A stretch of 64,000 bases of DNA from NCBI GenBank assembly GCA_964423425.1, contig CAYRES010000006.1, positions 124,001 to 188,000 on the forward strand, in the 5' to 3' direction. Below, one piece after another: positions 41,600 to 50,666 of the stretch. The position numbers and the translations under genes are program-made. How positions within the stretch are numbered: the first letter of the stretch is position 1; every line of letters starts with the position of its first letter. The DNA comes from CAYRES01 sp964423425. GTDB taxonomy: Bacteria > Actinomycetota > Thermoleophilia > RBG-16-64-13. The notes under the pieces are model-generated. The model was not told where the DNA came from, made no database searches, and saw only the letters and a list, made by a program, of their open reading frames with translations.

Positions 41600-43663
41600 T
41601 CACAGGGTAAGGCCGACCACGGCCCCATCTCTGACCGCCCCGGCTATGTACGCCGGCTCGTCGCCCTTCGCATCGCCGACCAAGTAGCGCTCTGCCACTA
41701 CTCCCTCGAGTGCGTCGTAGAGTTTACTGTCACGCCCATAGGTGGTGACCATCATGACCGTATCGGCCTCGATGAGCTTCCTCCCACCCTCGGCAGTCTC
41801 GATCACCAAGCCGTCGCGGTTCACTTCCTTGTAGGTCACACCGGTGTGCACAGGGATACCACGCGCCTCGAGCCAGGGCATCATCCTCACCATCCAGTGG
41901 ATGAGCTCGCCTCGGCCGACCTGCTCCGCCTCCTCCACGATGGTGACCTGTTTGCCTCGCGTCGTGAGAAACACCGCCGCTTCCAGTCCGGCCAGATCAC
42001 CGCCTACCACGACCACCCGCTTCCCGGTGGGCAGGAACACCTTCGTGAGCGCCGCCACCCGCTCCGGACCGAGCAGGCTGACCACCTTGCCTGCCCGCTT
42101 CTTGAGGTCCTCGGTGCTCACCGCCTTGGAGTTGTCGAGCACCTCGAGGGCGGGGCCCACCGGCCGGCCACCCGTGGCCACGACCACTGCATCCGGCGAG
42201 AACTCCTTCGCCTCCTCCGCCGTGATCTCATGACCCAGCTCCACCTTCACTCCCAGCGCCCTGAATTGATGCTGGTAGTACTCGATCAGGGGCTGGAGTT
42301 CGTCGGGCTCCTTGCCCTTGATGAGCGAAGCCATGTTCAGAAGTCCTCCCAACCTGGGAGCTCTGTCAAACACCGTCACCTCGTGACCGCGAAGGGCCGC
42401 CACCCGCGCGGCCTCGAGCCCAGCGGGTCCAGCGCCCACCACCATCACCCGCTTCTTGACCTCCGCCGGCTCGACCACCATGTCGGCCTCATGGCCCAGG
42501 AAGGCGTTCACCCTGCACTCCACGGGAACATTCAGGAAGAGGGTGTGAAGGCAGTAGCTACAGCCCAGGCAGGGACGGATGTCGTCGATGCGGCCTTCGG
42601 CGGCTTTGCGGGGCAATTCCGGGTCGGCCATGAGCCGGCGCCCCAAGCACACCAGGTCGACCTCGCCCTCAGCCACCGCCTTGGCGGCGCTCTCCAGACT
42701 GAGCCGGCCCACACCGGAGACGGGAATTCCCACCGCCGCCTTGATCTCGGCCGCCTCGGGTATCAGCGCGCCCGCGGGGATGCGGTCAGCCAGCTTCTTG
42801 GTGGTGGGTGTGACCTCCGGATACAGCACCAGGTCTGGGAACGCGCACAGCCAATGCTCTCCGTAGCCGTAACCGCTCACCTGGAGGTAGTCGGCCCCCG
42901 CAGCCTCGAACATCGTGGCGAACTCGATGGCCTCCTCGTTGGTGGTGCCGAGCTCGTGCCCCCACTCCTTGCCGTTCATCCGCACGCCGACGACGAACTC
43001 CTCACCACAGAGTTCACGCACGCGGCGCAGGATCTCCACCGAGAAGCGAGCCCTGTTCTCCAAGCTGTCACAGCCGTACTCGTCGGTACGCTTGTTCTGG
43101 ATCCTTGACAGGAAGGCGTTGACCAGGGCGTAGTGAGCCATGTGCATCTCCACGCCGTCGAAGCCCGCCTCCTTCACCCGGCGCGCCGCCTGCCCGAACT
43201 TCTCGACCAGGCCGTGTATCTCATCGACCGTGAGCTCCCGGGCCACGGCCATGGTCGGCTCCGCCGGAGGATCGAGGGAGGAGGGCGCCACCGGCTGCTG
43301 ACCCTCAGGCTGCAGCGGGCTGTGCGCCGGCCCGGCGTGCGTAATCTGTACGACGGCCGGTCTACCCTGCTCGTGGATGGCCTCCGCAAGCCGTGCCAAC
43401 CCCGGTATATAGCGATCGTCGTCCAGTCTCACGTGAGGTGAGTTGCTCGCCCCCAACGGGTACTCGCAGATGCTCTCCTCCACCGTGACCAAGCCGACTC
43501 CTCCCTTGGCCACGTTCTCATAGAAGGCCACGATGCGGTCCCCGATCGATCCATCGGATTCAGGGTATATGAACCACTGAGCCGGCTTCACGATTCGGTT
43601 CTCAAGCTCAAGACCCTTCAGATTGAAGGGCTCGAACAGCGGAGCGTACTTCTTGACAGGCAT
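41600..43663 (-). CDS. NADH:flavin oxidoreductase / 2,4-dienoyl-CoA reductase-like (Old Yellow Enzyme plus FAD domain)
   Basis: A 687-residue iron-sulfur flavoprotein. The N-terminal FMN-binding OYE barrel (about 1-340, with the substrate His in ITHAGPAH) is followed by the 4Fe-4S cysteines CLGCSYC and a fourth Cys twelve residues on (around 360-385). A FAD/NAD(P) module follows, with GAGPAGLEAARVAALRG and GGDLAGLEAAVFL. Relatives are dienoyl-CoA, enoate, trimethylamine and NADH-dependent reductases, so the exact substrate is open. GAGGAGGG precedes the ATG at 43663. Confidence 0.93.
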   Translation of the reverse strand: MPVKKYAPLFEPFNLKGLELENRIVKPAQWFIYPESDGSIGDRIVAFYENVAKGGVGLVTVEESICEYPLGASNSPHVRLDDDRYIPGLARLAEAIHEQGRPAVVQITHAGPAHSPLQPEGQQPVAPSSLDPPAEPTMAVARELTVDEIHGLVEKFGQAARRVKEAGFDGVEMHMAHYALVNAFLSRIQNKRTDEYGCDSLENRARFSVEILRRVRELCGEEFVVGVRMNGKEWGHELGTTNEEAIEFATMFEAAGADYLQVSGYGYGEHWLCAFPDLVLYPEVTPTTKKLADRIPAGALIPEAAEIKAAVGIPVSGVGRLSLESAAKAVAEGEVDLVCLGRRLMADPELPRKAAEGRIDDIRPCLGCSYCLHTLFLNVPVECRVNAFLGHEADMVVEPAEVKKRVMVVGAGPAGLEAARVAALRGHEVTVFDRAPRLGGLLNMASLIKGKEPDELQPLIEYYQHQFRALGVKVELGHEITAEEAKEFSPDAVVVATGGRPVGPALEVLDNSKAVSTEDLKKRAGKVVSLLGPERVAALTKVFLPTGKRVVVVGGDLAGLEAAVFLTTRGKQVTIVEEAEQVGRGELIHWMVRMMPWLEARGIPVHTGVTYKEVNRDGLVIETAEGGRKLIEADTVMMVTTYGRDSKLYDALEGVVAERYLVGDAKGDEPAYIAGAVRDGAVVGLTL

Positions 43664-43753
43664 ACTCCACCCTCCTCGGTTTGCCTTGATTACGGTCATC
43701 CATACCCAAGACAACCGCGCAGCATGCGGGCTGCACCGCCCCCATCGATGTCC

Positions 43754-43759
43754 TACAAT
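43754..43759 (+). promoter_or_regulatory. -10 box of a possible leaderless operon transcript
   Basis: TACAAT ends six bases before the ATG at 43766, and no ribosome site intervenes. A matching -35 box is not clear. Confidence 0.4.
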
Positions 43760-43765
43760 GGGTCC

Positions 43766-44296
43766 ATGCACGCCGACACCCCTGCTGCCAAAGACGCGCC
43801 TCCTCTCTACTACGAGGAACAGCGGCCCGCTGCGTGGTGGCTGTGGCTCCTGGTGACGATTGTGGCCGGCACCCAGTGGTGGGCCTTCGTGCAGCAGATC
43901 ATCCTCAGACGCCCCTTCGGCAACAACCCCGCACCGGACCTCATGGTCTGGGCCTTCGTCTTCCTCTTCGGCATCGGTCTCCCCCTCTTCTTCTACTACC
44001 TGCGCCTGGTCGTCGTGGTCGAGGAAGGCACGCTGCGGGTGAGGTTTCCTCCTTTCAAGGGCAGGCTCATTCCCTTGGAACGCATCGCCGCGAGTGCCGT
44101 CGTGACCTACAGCCCCCTCAGAGACTACGGAGGCTGGGGACTGCGCATCTCGCGGCACGGCCGAGCCTACAACGCTCACGGTAACCGAGGGGTGCAACTG
44201 GTTCTGGACAACGGCGAGCGGATCCTGGTGGGCAGCCAGCGGCCGGAGGAACTGCACATGGCCATTACCGCCGGCGCTGCTAGAATATCGCCATGA
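43766..44296 (+). CDS. membrane protein with bacterial PH-like domain
   Basis: A 176-residue protein with two membrane helices (about 23-45 and 60-84). A beta-rich cytoplasmic domain follows, opening VVVEEGTLRVRFPPF and ending QLVLDNGERILVGSQRPEEL, as in bPH/YdbT-type domains. It is the first gene of a three-gene operon with 4-base overlaps to the next two (ATGA, then GTGA). The function is unknown. Confidence 0.75.
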   Translation: MHADTPAAKDAPPLYYEEQRPAAWWLWLLVTIVAGTQWWAFVQQIILRRPFGNNPAPDLMVWAFVFLFGIGLPLFFYYLRLVVVVEEGTLRVRFPPFKGRLIPLERIAASAVVTYSPLRDYGGWGLRISRHGRAYNAHGNRGVQLVLDNGERILVGSQRPEELHMAITAGAARISP

Positions 44297-44664
44297 GCAT
44301 CGGCAGGCTGATCATACGCTGGGTCATCGTCGTGGCCGCCCTCATCCTAGCCGTGTGGATCGTGCCCGGCATACGCATCGAAGGTACGAACGCCTGGGTG
44401 GCGGTCGCCGTGATGGCCCTCATCCTCGGTTTCGTGAACGCAATACTGAGGCCTCTGCTGCGCCTGCTGTCCTGCGGCCTCATCTTCCTCACCTTGGGCG
44501 TGTTTCTTCTCGTGATCAACGCCTTCACGCTCTGGCTCGCCTCTTGGATGGCGGTCAACTGGTTCGACGTCGGCTTCGTGGTTGATGGCTTCTGGGGCGC
44601 CTTCTTCGGGGGCATCATCGTGAGCATAGTCTCCTTCCTCCTGTCGCTGGGCATCAAAGAGTGA
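44293..44664 (+). CDS. phage-holin-family-4 type membrane protein (YvlD-like)
   Basis: A 123-residue protein with four hydrophobic helices. The pattern RLIIRWVIVVAALILAVWIVPGI, then GFVNAILRPLLRLLS and FWGAFFGGIIVSIVS, is that of PF04020 (YvlD). Despite the name these are chromosomal membrane proteins, often linked to envelope stress. It begins in the ATGA overlap with the preceding gene. Confidence 0.9.
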   Translation: MSIGRLIIRWVIVVAALILAVWIVPGIRIEGTNAWVAVAVMALILGFVNAILRPLLRLLSCGLIFLTLGVFLLVINAFTLWLASWMAVNWFDVGFVVDGFWGAFFGGIIVSIVSFLLSLGIKE

Positions 44665-45587
44665 TCCCCGCCGTCATCACCATCGGGATCGACCCGGTCA
44701 TCTTCGAGCTGGGCCCTTTCGCGGTCCGCTGGTACGGAGTCTTCATCGCCCTGGCTGCGGCCACCGGTTTCTCCATGTGGGGTCGCAAAGCCGTGCTGAA
44801 GGGCTTCGACATGGTGGATGTCCTGCGGGGTGTGGTGTTCATGCTCATAGGGGGTCTCATCGGTGCCCGCCTCTTCCACATCGTCGACAATCTGTCTTTC
44901 TACTTGGAGAATCCCGGTCGGCTCTTCCAACTGCAGGTGATCGGACTGGCGGTCTATGGGGGCGTCGCCGGCGGAGCGCTGGCCCTCTTCATCTACTGCC
45001 GCGTGCGTAAATTGCCCTTCTTGCGCCTCCTCGACTGCGGTGCTCTCGCCATGCCCACCGCCCAGCTCGTCGGCAAGTTCGCCAACCTCATCAACGGCGA
45101 CACCTGGGGCTCACCCACGGGACTCCCCTGGGGTCTCGTCTACACGCATCCGAACACCCTGCTGCCCGAAAGCCTGCTCGGCGTCCCCACCCACCCTGCG
45201 CCCATCTACGAACAGCTCTGGCTGCTCGTGGTGATCGGCGTCGTGTGGTGGGCCCGAAAGCACTTGAAGGTCGACGGCCAAGCCTTCATGCTCTACGTGA
45301 TGATGTATTCCGTGGGGCGGTTCATCATCACCTTCTTCCGGGTGAACAACCCCATCCTGCTGGGGCTGAAGGAGGCGCAGGTCATCGCCCTCGCCGCCAT
45401 CGTGGTGTTGCTGCCCCTTTTCATCTACCTGCAGCGTCGCGGCCCCAAGGCGGCTCCGCCTCCCGTGGCCTATCCCGCCAAGAAGACGTCCGCTGCTACG
45501 GCGGTCACATCGTCGGGAGGCTCCCCGTCCAAGAGGTCCTCCGGCAAGAAGAAGCAGCAGTCCAAGCCACAGCGCCGCAAGAAGTAG
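44661..45587 (+). CDS. lgt: prolipoprotein diacylglyceryl transferase
   Basis: An inner-membrane enzyme that adds diacylglycerol to the lipobox cysteine of prelipoproteins. Seven helices are visible. The conserved segments VRWYGVFIALA, GGLIGARLFHIV and VGKFANLINGDTWG are present. The start is GTG in a GTGA overlap. At 308 residues it is longer than usual because of a C-terminal tail of about 45 residues rich in Lys, Ser and Ala. A lipoprotein gene (the TRAP-binding protein, 54389) is present elsewhere in the window. Confidence 0.95.
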   Translation: MIPAVITIGIDPVIFELGPFAVRWYGVFIALAAATGFSMWGRKAVLKGFDMVDVLRGVVFMLIGGLIGARLFHIVDNLSFYLENPGRLFQLQVIGLAVYGGVAGGALALFIYCRVRKLPFLRLLDCGALAMPTAQLVGKFANLINGDTWGSPTGLPWGLVYTHPNTLLPESLLGVPTHPAPIYEQLWLLVVIGVVWWARKHLKVDGQAFMLYVMMYSVGRFIITFFRVNNPILLGLKEAQVIALAAIVVLLPLFIYLQRRGPKAAPPPVAYPAKKTSAATAVTSSGGSPSKRSSGKKKQQSKPQRRKK

Positions 45588-45865
45588 GCGGCGCCGAGAG
45601 CCGCAGCCAAGGCACCACGCCGGGCGCGGCCCAAGCGCTACGCCAGGCGCCACCTCAGGCGCCACCCCGGCCGAGTCACGGTAGTCGAGACACGAGACAC
45701 GAGGCTTTCCAAAAGGCCGACTCGGGGATACTATGCTTCTAGGAGGCCCTCGCGTGCACCTGCGAAGCGGCCTTCTATCGGCGGGGGGCACCGGCAACCA
45801 CGAGACGGCATCCCCCAAGAAGCCGGCACGTCCGCCGCCCCGGTCATGCGCAGCAAGGGGGAATT
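45588..45865. repeat. spacer with 12-base tandem repeat and possible promoter
   Basis: 278 bases with no gene. CAGGCGCCACCT (45644-45655) and CAGGCGCCACCC (45656-45667) are tandem copies, with looser related sequence before them, starting just after the lgt stop. TTTCCA and TACTAT, about 17 bases apart near 45708-45736, may be the kinase promoter. Confidence 0.5.
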
Positions 45866-48316
45866 GTGACGAGCCCGAGTGAGCCACCGGCCGACCAAGG
45901 CGCCGCCCTCGAGATGCGCCTTCAGAAACTCGAAGCCGAGCTGGAGGCTGCCCACGCCGAAGTCGAAGCCATGCGCCGAGATGCGGAACGCCATCGGACG
46001 CTCTTCGACACGATGGCTCAAGGAGTTCTCTACCAGCTCGCAGACGGCACCATCACAGCCGCCAACGCCGCGGCCCTGCACATACTGGGCCTCGACCTCG
46101 ATGACATCACCAACCGTACCTCCCTCGACCCACGCTGGAACACCATACACGAGGACGGTTCCGCGTATCCGGGAAGCGAGCATCCCACCATGGTGGCCCT
46201 ACGTACGGGCCTGCCGGTCCGCGACGCAGTGATGGGCATCTTCAACCCCGTGGAGAACGACTACCGCTGGATCAAGATCAATGCGGTACCGCAGTTCCGC
46301 GACGGCGAAGCGAAGCCCTACCAGGCGTACGTCACTTTCGAGGACATGACCAGTGAACACCGGGCCCGAGTGGCTCTTCAAGAAAGTGAACAGCTTCTCC
46401 AGCAGGTGTTCGACATCCTGCCGATCGGACTCTGGATAGCCGACGCGAAGGGCAGATTGCTCAGCGGCAATCCGGCGGGAATCCGAATATGGGGTGCGGA
46501 GCCACTCGTGGATCAGGGAGACTACGGCGTCTTCAAGGCCCGCCGCCTGCCTTCCGGAAAAGAGATCGCGCCCGACGACTGGGCCCTCGCCCATACCGTG
46601 AACGAGGGCGTCACCGTAGTCGACGAGCTGCTCGAGATCGAGACGTTCGATGGGTACAGGAAGGTGATCATGAACTACACGGCTCCGGTCCTCAGCAAGG
46701 ACGGCACCGTGCAGGGAGCCGTTGTGGTCAACCAAGACCTCACCGAGACGCAGCAGGCGCAAGAGGAGAACCGGCTTCTCGCCGAGCTGGTGAGCCTCTC
46801 GCCGGTGTCTATCACCGTCCATGATTTCGAGGGCAATTTTCTGTTCGCGAATACCAAGACTCTCGAGATGCACGGCTACAGCCGTGAGGAGTTCATGGAA
46901 CTCGGCTTACGACGACTCGATACCGAGGAGAGCGCTGCGCTGGCACCCGAGCGGATGCAGACGATCAGGGAAAAGGGGCAGGCTTCTTTCGACGTGACTC
47001 ATCGCCGCAAGGACGGCTCCACCATCCCGCTTCATGTCGAAGTCCGGACAATCTCTTGGGGTGGTGAAGAGGCCATCCTCAGCATGGCGACCGATATCTC
47101 CGAACGCCTCCGCTTGGAACGGGAAATGATCGAACTGGAACGCAGGCTGATGCACACCCAGAAGCTGGAGAGCCTGGGAGTACTCGCGGGCGGCTTGGCT
47201 CATGATTTCAACAACTTGCTCATGGCCGTCATCGGTAACCTCGACATGGCTCTCGCCGAACTCTCCGCCGCTTCCCCCGCTCACACGTCCATCGAAGAAG
47301 CCCTGCAGGCCGCACGCGGGGCCACAGACCTCACTCGACAGATTCTCGCCTATTCGGGCAGAGCCCGACTGGAGAAGCGCATCATCAACCTGAGCACACT
47401 CGTGGGCGAGAACGCAGACATGCTCCGGGTGGCTGTTCCCCGCAACGTGACCCTCGAAGATGACCTCCCTGCAGATGTGCCCCCAATCGTGGGAGATCAC
47501 TCGCAGCTCCAGCAGGTGGTCATGAACCTCATCACCAATGCGGCTGAGGCAATAGGGACCAAGGCCGGCGTTGTCCGTGTATCGACCGGACGAGCGGACT
47601 GCGATGAAGACTACCTGGCACGCAGCCGTCTCGAAGAGAAGCCATCCCCGGGCGGCTTCGTGTGGCTGGAGGTATCGGACACCGGCTCGGGCATGGACGA
47701 GGCCACCGAGGAGCGTATCTTCGAACCCTTCTTCACCACCAAGTTCACCGGCCGGGGTCTGGGGATGTCGGCGGTGCTCGGTATCATTCGCGGGCACGAA
47801 GGCGCCCTCATGATAGACAGTGCTCCCGCCAGAGGTACGGTGATCCGTGTGCTCTTTCCCGAATCAGCCGCTTCCATCGCCGGATATCTGCCGAGGGCGG
47901 CAGCCACGGAGTCCAGCGAGGCACAGGACCGGGCCCACGCAATTCGAGGAACCGTTCTGGTGGTCGATGATGAGGAGGCTGTGCGCAATCTCTGCACCCG
48001 AATGGTCTGCCACTTCGGTTTCGAGGTGAGACAGGCCGCCAATGGGTTGGAAGCCCTCCGAGCGATCGGAGCGGCCTCGGACGAAATAGCCGCGGTCATT
48101 CTCGATCTCACCATGCCGACAATGGACGGCCTGACCGCCCTCTCCCGGATACGCCATCTGAAACCCAAACTCCCGGTGATCCTCTCGAGCGGATACGCGC
48201 GGGAGGACGTCACGGAGAGGTGCGCCGCGAACCGGCCGGCCGGCTTCATTCAGAAGCCCTATCGACTCGAAACCCTCCGGCAAGAGCTCGCGCGCGTACT
48301 GGGTATAGATCTGTGA
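45866..48316 (+). CDS. hybrid sensor histidine kinase / response regulator
   Basis: An 816-residue protein without membrane helices, so a cytosolic sensor. A short N-terminal coiled coil is followed by three PAS domains (about 45-170, 180-300 and 305-425). Next come the phosphoacceptor domain with H446 in AHDFNNLL, the ATPase domain (about 540-670, with NLITNAAEA and SDTGSGMDE), and a receiver (about 694-815) with phosphoacceptor D747. The start is GTG after AAGGGGGAATT. No separate output regulator is adjacent, so the partner is unknown. Confidence 0.94.
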   Translation: MTSPSEPPADQGAALEMRLQKLEAELEAAHAEVEAMRRDAERHRTLFDTMAQGVLYQLADGTITAANAAALHILGLDLDDITNRTSLDPRWNTIHEDGSAYPGSEHPTMVALRTGLPVRDAVMGIFNPVENDYRWIKINAVPQFRDGEAKPYQAYVTFEDMTSEHRARVALQESEQLLQQVFDILPIGLWIADAKGRLLSGNPAGIRIWGAEPLVDQGDYGVFKARRLPSGKEIAPDDWALAHTVNEGVTVVDELLEIETFDGYRKVIMNYTAPVLSKDGTVQGAVVVNQDLTETQQAQEENRLLAELVSLSPVSITVHDFEGNFLFANTKTLEMHGYSREEFMELGLRRLDTEESAALAPERMQTIREKGQASFDVTHRRKDGSTIPLHVEVRTISWGGEEAILSMATDISERLRLEREMIELERRLMHTQKLESLGVLAGGLAHDFNNLLMAVIGNLDMALAELSAASPAHTSIEEALQAARGATDLTRQILAYSGRARLEKRIINLSTLVGENADMLRVAVPRNVTLEDDLPADVPPIVGDHSQLQQVVMNLITNAAEAIGTKAGVVRVSTGRADCDEDYLARSRLEEKPSPGGFVWLEVSDTGSGMDEATEERIFEPFFTTKFTGRGLGMSAVLGIIRGHEGALMIDSAPARGTVIRVLFPESAASIAGYLPRAAATESSEAQDRAHAIRGTVLVVDDEEAVRNLCTRMVCHFGFEVRQAANGLEALRAIGAASDEIAAVILDLTMPTMDGLTALSRIRHLKPKLPVILSSGYAREDVTERCAANRPAGFIQKPYRLETLRQELARVLGIDL

Positions 48317-48395
48317 TGCCGCCGCGGGCACCATGTCGCCTGCCTCGACCTGTTTGCCCGGCAAAGCCGCCTGCGTCCGCCGGTCCTCTCGCAGC

Positions 48396-49382
48396 CTAGG
48401 GACGGTCCGCCATTGCCTTGTAGGTGAGACGGGGTGGCTCTGCGAGCACCGTCGTATCGGGCGGAACCGATTCGGTGATCCACACGTTGCCGCCGATGAC
48501 CGATCGAGCCCCGATCACCACGTCGCCGCCAAGAATGGTTGCCCCCGCGTAGATGATGACCTCGTCCTCGATGGTGGGATGGCGCTTCACTCCTCCACGG
48601 AAGCGGTCACCACAACCCTTGGGCAGCGAGAGTGCACCCAGGGTCACACCTTGATATACGCGCACGTTCTTGCCGATACTCACCGTCTCGCCAACCACCA
48701 CCCCCGTGCCGTGATCGACGACGAACCCCTCTCCTATCGACGCACCGGGATGGATGTCGATGCCGGTGATACCGTGCACGTGCTCGGTCATGATACGCGG
48801 CAGCAGAGGCACTCCGAGTTCGAACAGACGATGAGCCAGCCGGTACACGTAGGTGGCCTGGATACCGGGATATCCGAATATGATCTCGTCCGGGCTCGCG
48901 GCCGCCGGATCACCATCGAAGGTGGCCCGTACGTCGGTGGCCATCAGGGCACGGATTCGAGGGATGTCCTCGAGCAGCGCCAGAGCCGCTTCATGCCCGA
49001 AGGCGGCACAATCGGAGCACTCGCGCCCGTATCGATAGCAGTCGTGGCGCACGCTGAGGGCGATCTGCTCCGCCAGAAGATCGAACACCGTAGTCGTGGT
49101 CCGGCCGACCGCATACCGCAGAGTAATGGGGTCGACCTTCTCCCTGCTGAAGTACCCAGGAAAGAGTAGGTCACGCAGCATGTACAGAATCTTGACGGTC
49201 ACCTCGCGGGAGGGAATGGGCTCGAAGTCTACGTGACTGTAGCCGACGCAATCCTCACAGCTGTGAATGACCGTCTCCACCACCTCCGGCAGCTGCAGAT
49301 GGTATCGAGCGGTATCAGAGGTCTCCACTCTGCACGAATCGTGACGTTCCTGCAGTACCTGCTTGTCGTCACTCATTGTCAT
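48396..49382 (-). CDS. serine O-acetyltransferase (CysE/EpsC family)
   Basis: A 328-residue enzyme that makes O-acetylserine for cysteine synthesis. An N-terminal helical domain (about 1-190) precedes the hexapeptide left-handed beta-helix with GIDIHPGASIG, DHGTGVVVGE, YQGVTLGAL and RHPTIEDEV. The length and N-terminus match the EpsC-like serine acetyltransferases. The start may be ATG at 49382 or two codons later. It is monocistronic. Confidence 0.92.
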   Translation of the reverse strand: MTMSDDKQVLQERHDSCRVETSDTARYHLQLPEVVETVIHSCEDCVGYSHVDFEPIPSREVTVKILYMLRDLLFPGYFSREKVDPITLRYAVGRTTTTVFDLLAEQIALSVRHDCYRYGRECSDCAAFGHEAALALLEDIPRIRALMATDVRATFDGDPAAASPDEIIFGYPGIQATYVYRLAHRLFELGVPLLPRIMTEHVHGITGIDIHPGASIGEGFVVDHGTGVVVGETVSIGKNVRVYQGVTLGALSLPKGCGDRFRGGVKRHPTIEDEVIIYAGATILGGDVVIGARSVIGGNVWITESVPPDTTVLAEPPRLTYKAMADRP

Positions 49383-49523
49383 AATGCTCTTCACCTTCCG
49401 TACATCAACATGCCCAATACAGCACCGGCTGGACACTAACGTGGCTTCTTGATTGGATTGTAGCCCGTCGGGAAGAATGAGGGCGGAGCGCGCGGCCGAT
49501 AGACACAACAGAGCAAGGAACAC

Positions 49524-49733
49524 ATGCAGGCACAGGAGCAGGTGAATACTGTGAAGGTGGGCCCGCCACATGCGAAGGGCGGTACAGGAAGTCCCGGCGA
49601 GAACAACGCCACTCCACGGCAACGGTTCTTCTTCGACAGCACCATGGGCTTCCTGCTCGGCATCGTAGGATTGCTCGTCCTGATGCTCGTAGCGATCGCC
49701 ATTGTGGTGCTGCTCGTGGGCCAAGGGCAGTAG
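49524..49733 (+). CDS. small single-pass membrane protein
   Basis: 69 residues with AAGGAAC before the ATG. A polar Gly/Pro/Asn-rich N-terminus (1-37) precedes one strongly hydrophobic helix (about 41-66). The family is not recognised. Tandem repeats start 13 bases after its stop. Confidence 0.55.
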   Translation: MQAQEQVNTVKVGPPHAKGGTGSPGENNATPRQRFFFDSTMGFLLGIVGLLVLMLVAIAIVVLLVGQGQ

Positions 49734-49745
49734 GCTGGGTGAGAA

Positions 49746-49794
49746 GCGGCTCCGAACTGCGACCACGGCGGCTCCGAGCTGCAACTACGGCGGC
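49746..49794. repeat. 22-base tandem repeat
   Basis: Two full copies (49746-49767 and 49768-49789; each begins GCGGCTCCGA and they differ at three positions) and the first 5 bases of a third. It lies between the small membrane-protein gene and the flavin reductase gene. Confidence 0.75.
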
Positions 49795-49836
49795 ACACGA
49801 TATCATCACCACGACAAGACTGCGGAGGTTGTCACA

Positions 49837-50490
49837 TTGCGCTCGTTGGACAGGCTGAAAGAGGAAGCCCTACACCCTGAGCACACCCACAGGGAGATAC
49901 TCGGGGTGGCCGGCAGCCCCCGGAGTGGGGGCAACTCCGACATACTCCTGGATTACATACTGGAGGACGCTGCCGGCCAAGAGATACCCGCCCACGCGGT
50001 ACGTCTGCGCGATCTGAGTTTCGACACCTGCATGGGCTGCGAAAGGTGCCGGGCCGACAAGATCTGTACCGGACGCCTGGACGGGCTGTCGCTTCTCTAC
50101 CCCGACATCATCTCGGCGAGAGGCTTGGTGCTCGTATCCCCGGTTCACAACTACAACATCACCGCGCTGATGAAAGCCTTCATCGACCGGCTCTACTGCT
50201 TCTACAACTTCGACAACGAACACCCCCGGGGATGGTCGAGCCGCTTGGGCGATCAAGGACGCAAGGCCGTCATCGCAGTGGTCGGAGAACAGGAGGACCC
50301 GAAAGACATGGGCATTGCGCTCGAGGCGATGAGGCTCCCGCTCGAGGCGTTGGGCTACGACATAGTCGGCGAGACAACCGTACTCAGCACGTTCAAACGA
50401 GCCCAGATCCGGAAGGATGACGAAGCCGTGGCCCGGGCACGGCGACTCGGCGAGAATCTTGCCGGCGCGATGGCTGCCGACCCTTCCTGA
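49837..50490 (+). CDS. NADPH-dependent FMN reductase / iron-sulfur flavoprotein family
   Basis: A 217-residue flavodoxin-fold protein. GVAGSPRSGGNSDILL is the flavin phosphate loop, CMGCERCRADKIC is the compact cysteine cluster of iron-sulfur flavoproteins, and SPVHNYNITALMKAFIDR is the conserved flavin/dimer segment. The start is TTG at 49837 with CGGAGG eight bases upstream. It is the last backbone gene before the tRNA-Sec remnant. Confidence 0.88.
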   Translation: MRSLDRLKEEALHPEHTHREILGVAGSPRSGGNSDILLDYILEDAAGQEIPAHAVRLRDLSFDTCMGCERCRADKICTGRLDGLSLLYPDIISARGLVLVSPVHNYNITALMKAFIDRLYCFYNFDNEHPRGWSSRLGDQGRKAVIAVVGEQEDPKDMGIALEAMRLPLEALGYDIVGETTVLSTFKRAQIRKDDEAVARARRLGENLAGAMAADPS

Positions 50491-50524
50491 GAGCGCCACG
50501 ATCGGGCTCTTGGGCAGAGCCGAG

Positions 50525-50560
50525 GTCACACCATCACCAGGTACCCTCCGATGGTGTGAC
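50525..50560. repeat. 11-bp perfect inverted repeat
   Basis: GTCACACCATC (50525-50535) and its complement GATGGTGTGAC (50550-50560) flank a 14-base loop, 35 bases after the flavin reductase stop. It may be a terminator or a protein site near the island edge. There is no T-tract. Confidence 0.55.
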
Positions 50561-50666
50561 TCAAGACCTTCGCGGGCACGGAGTGCCGGTGGGCGTCGTC
50601 CCTCAAGTAGACATCGATTGCCTGCCTCCAGTCGAGCCGGAGCCTCCTCAAAGCCGAGCGGCGGGA

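Noticed and set aside
44281..44292. TAGAAT six bases before the ATG at 44293 as another leaderless promoter
   Set aside because: The gene overlaps its upstream neighbour by ATGA, so translational coupling within one operon explains the start better.
45588..45865. Riboswitch in the spacer before the hybrid kinase
   Set aside because: No conserved core of the c-di-GMP, cobalamin or SAM classes could be read; the GC-rich pairs are explained by the tandem repeats.
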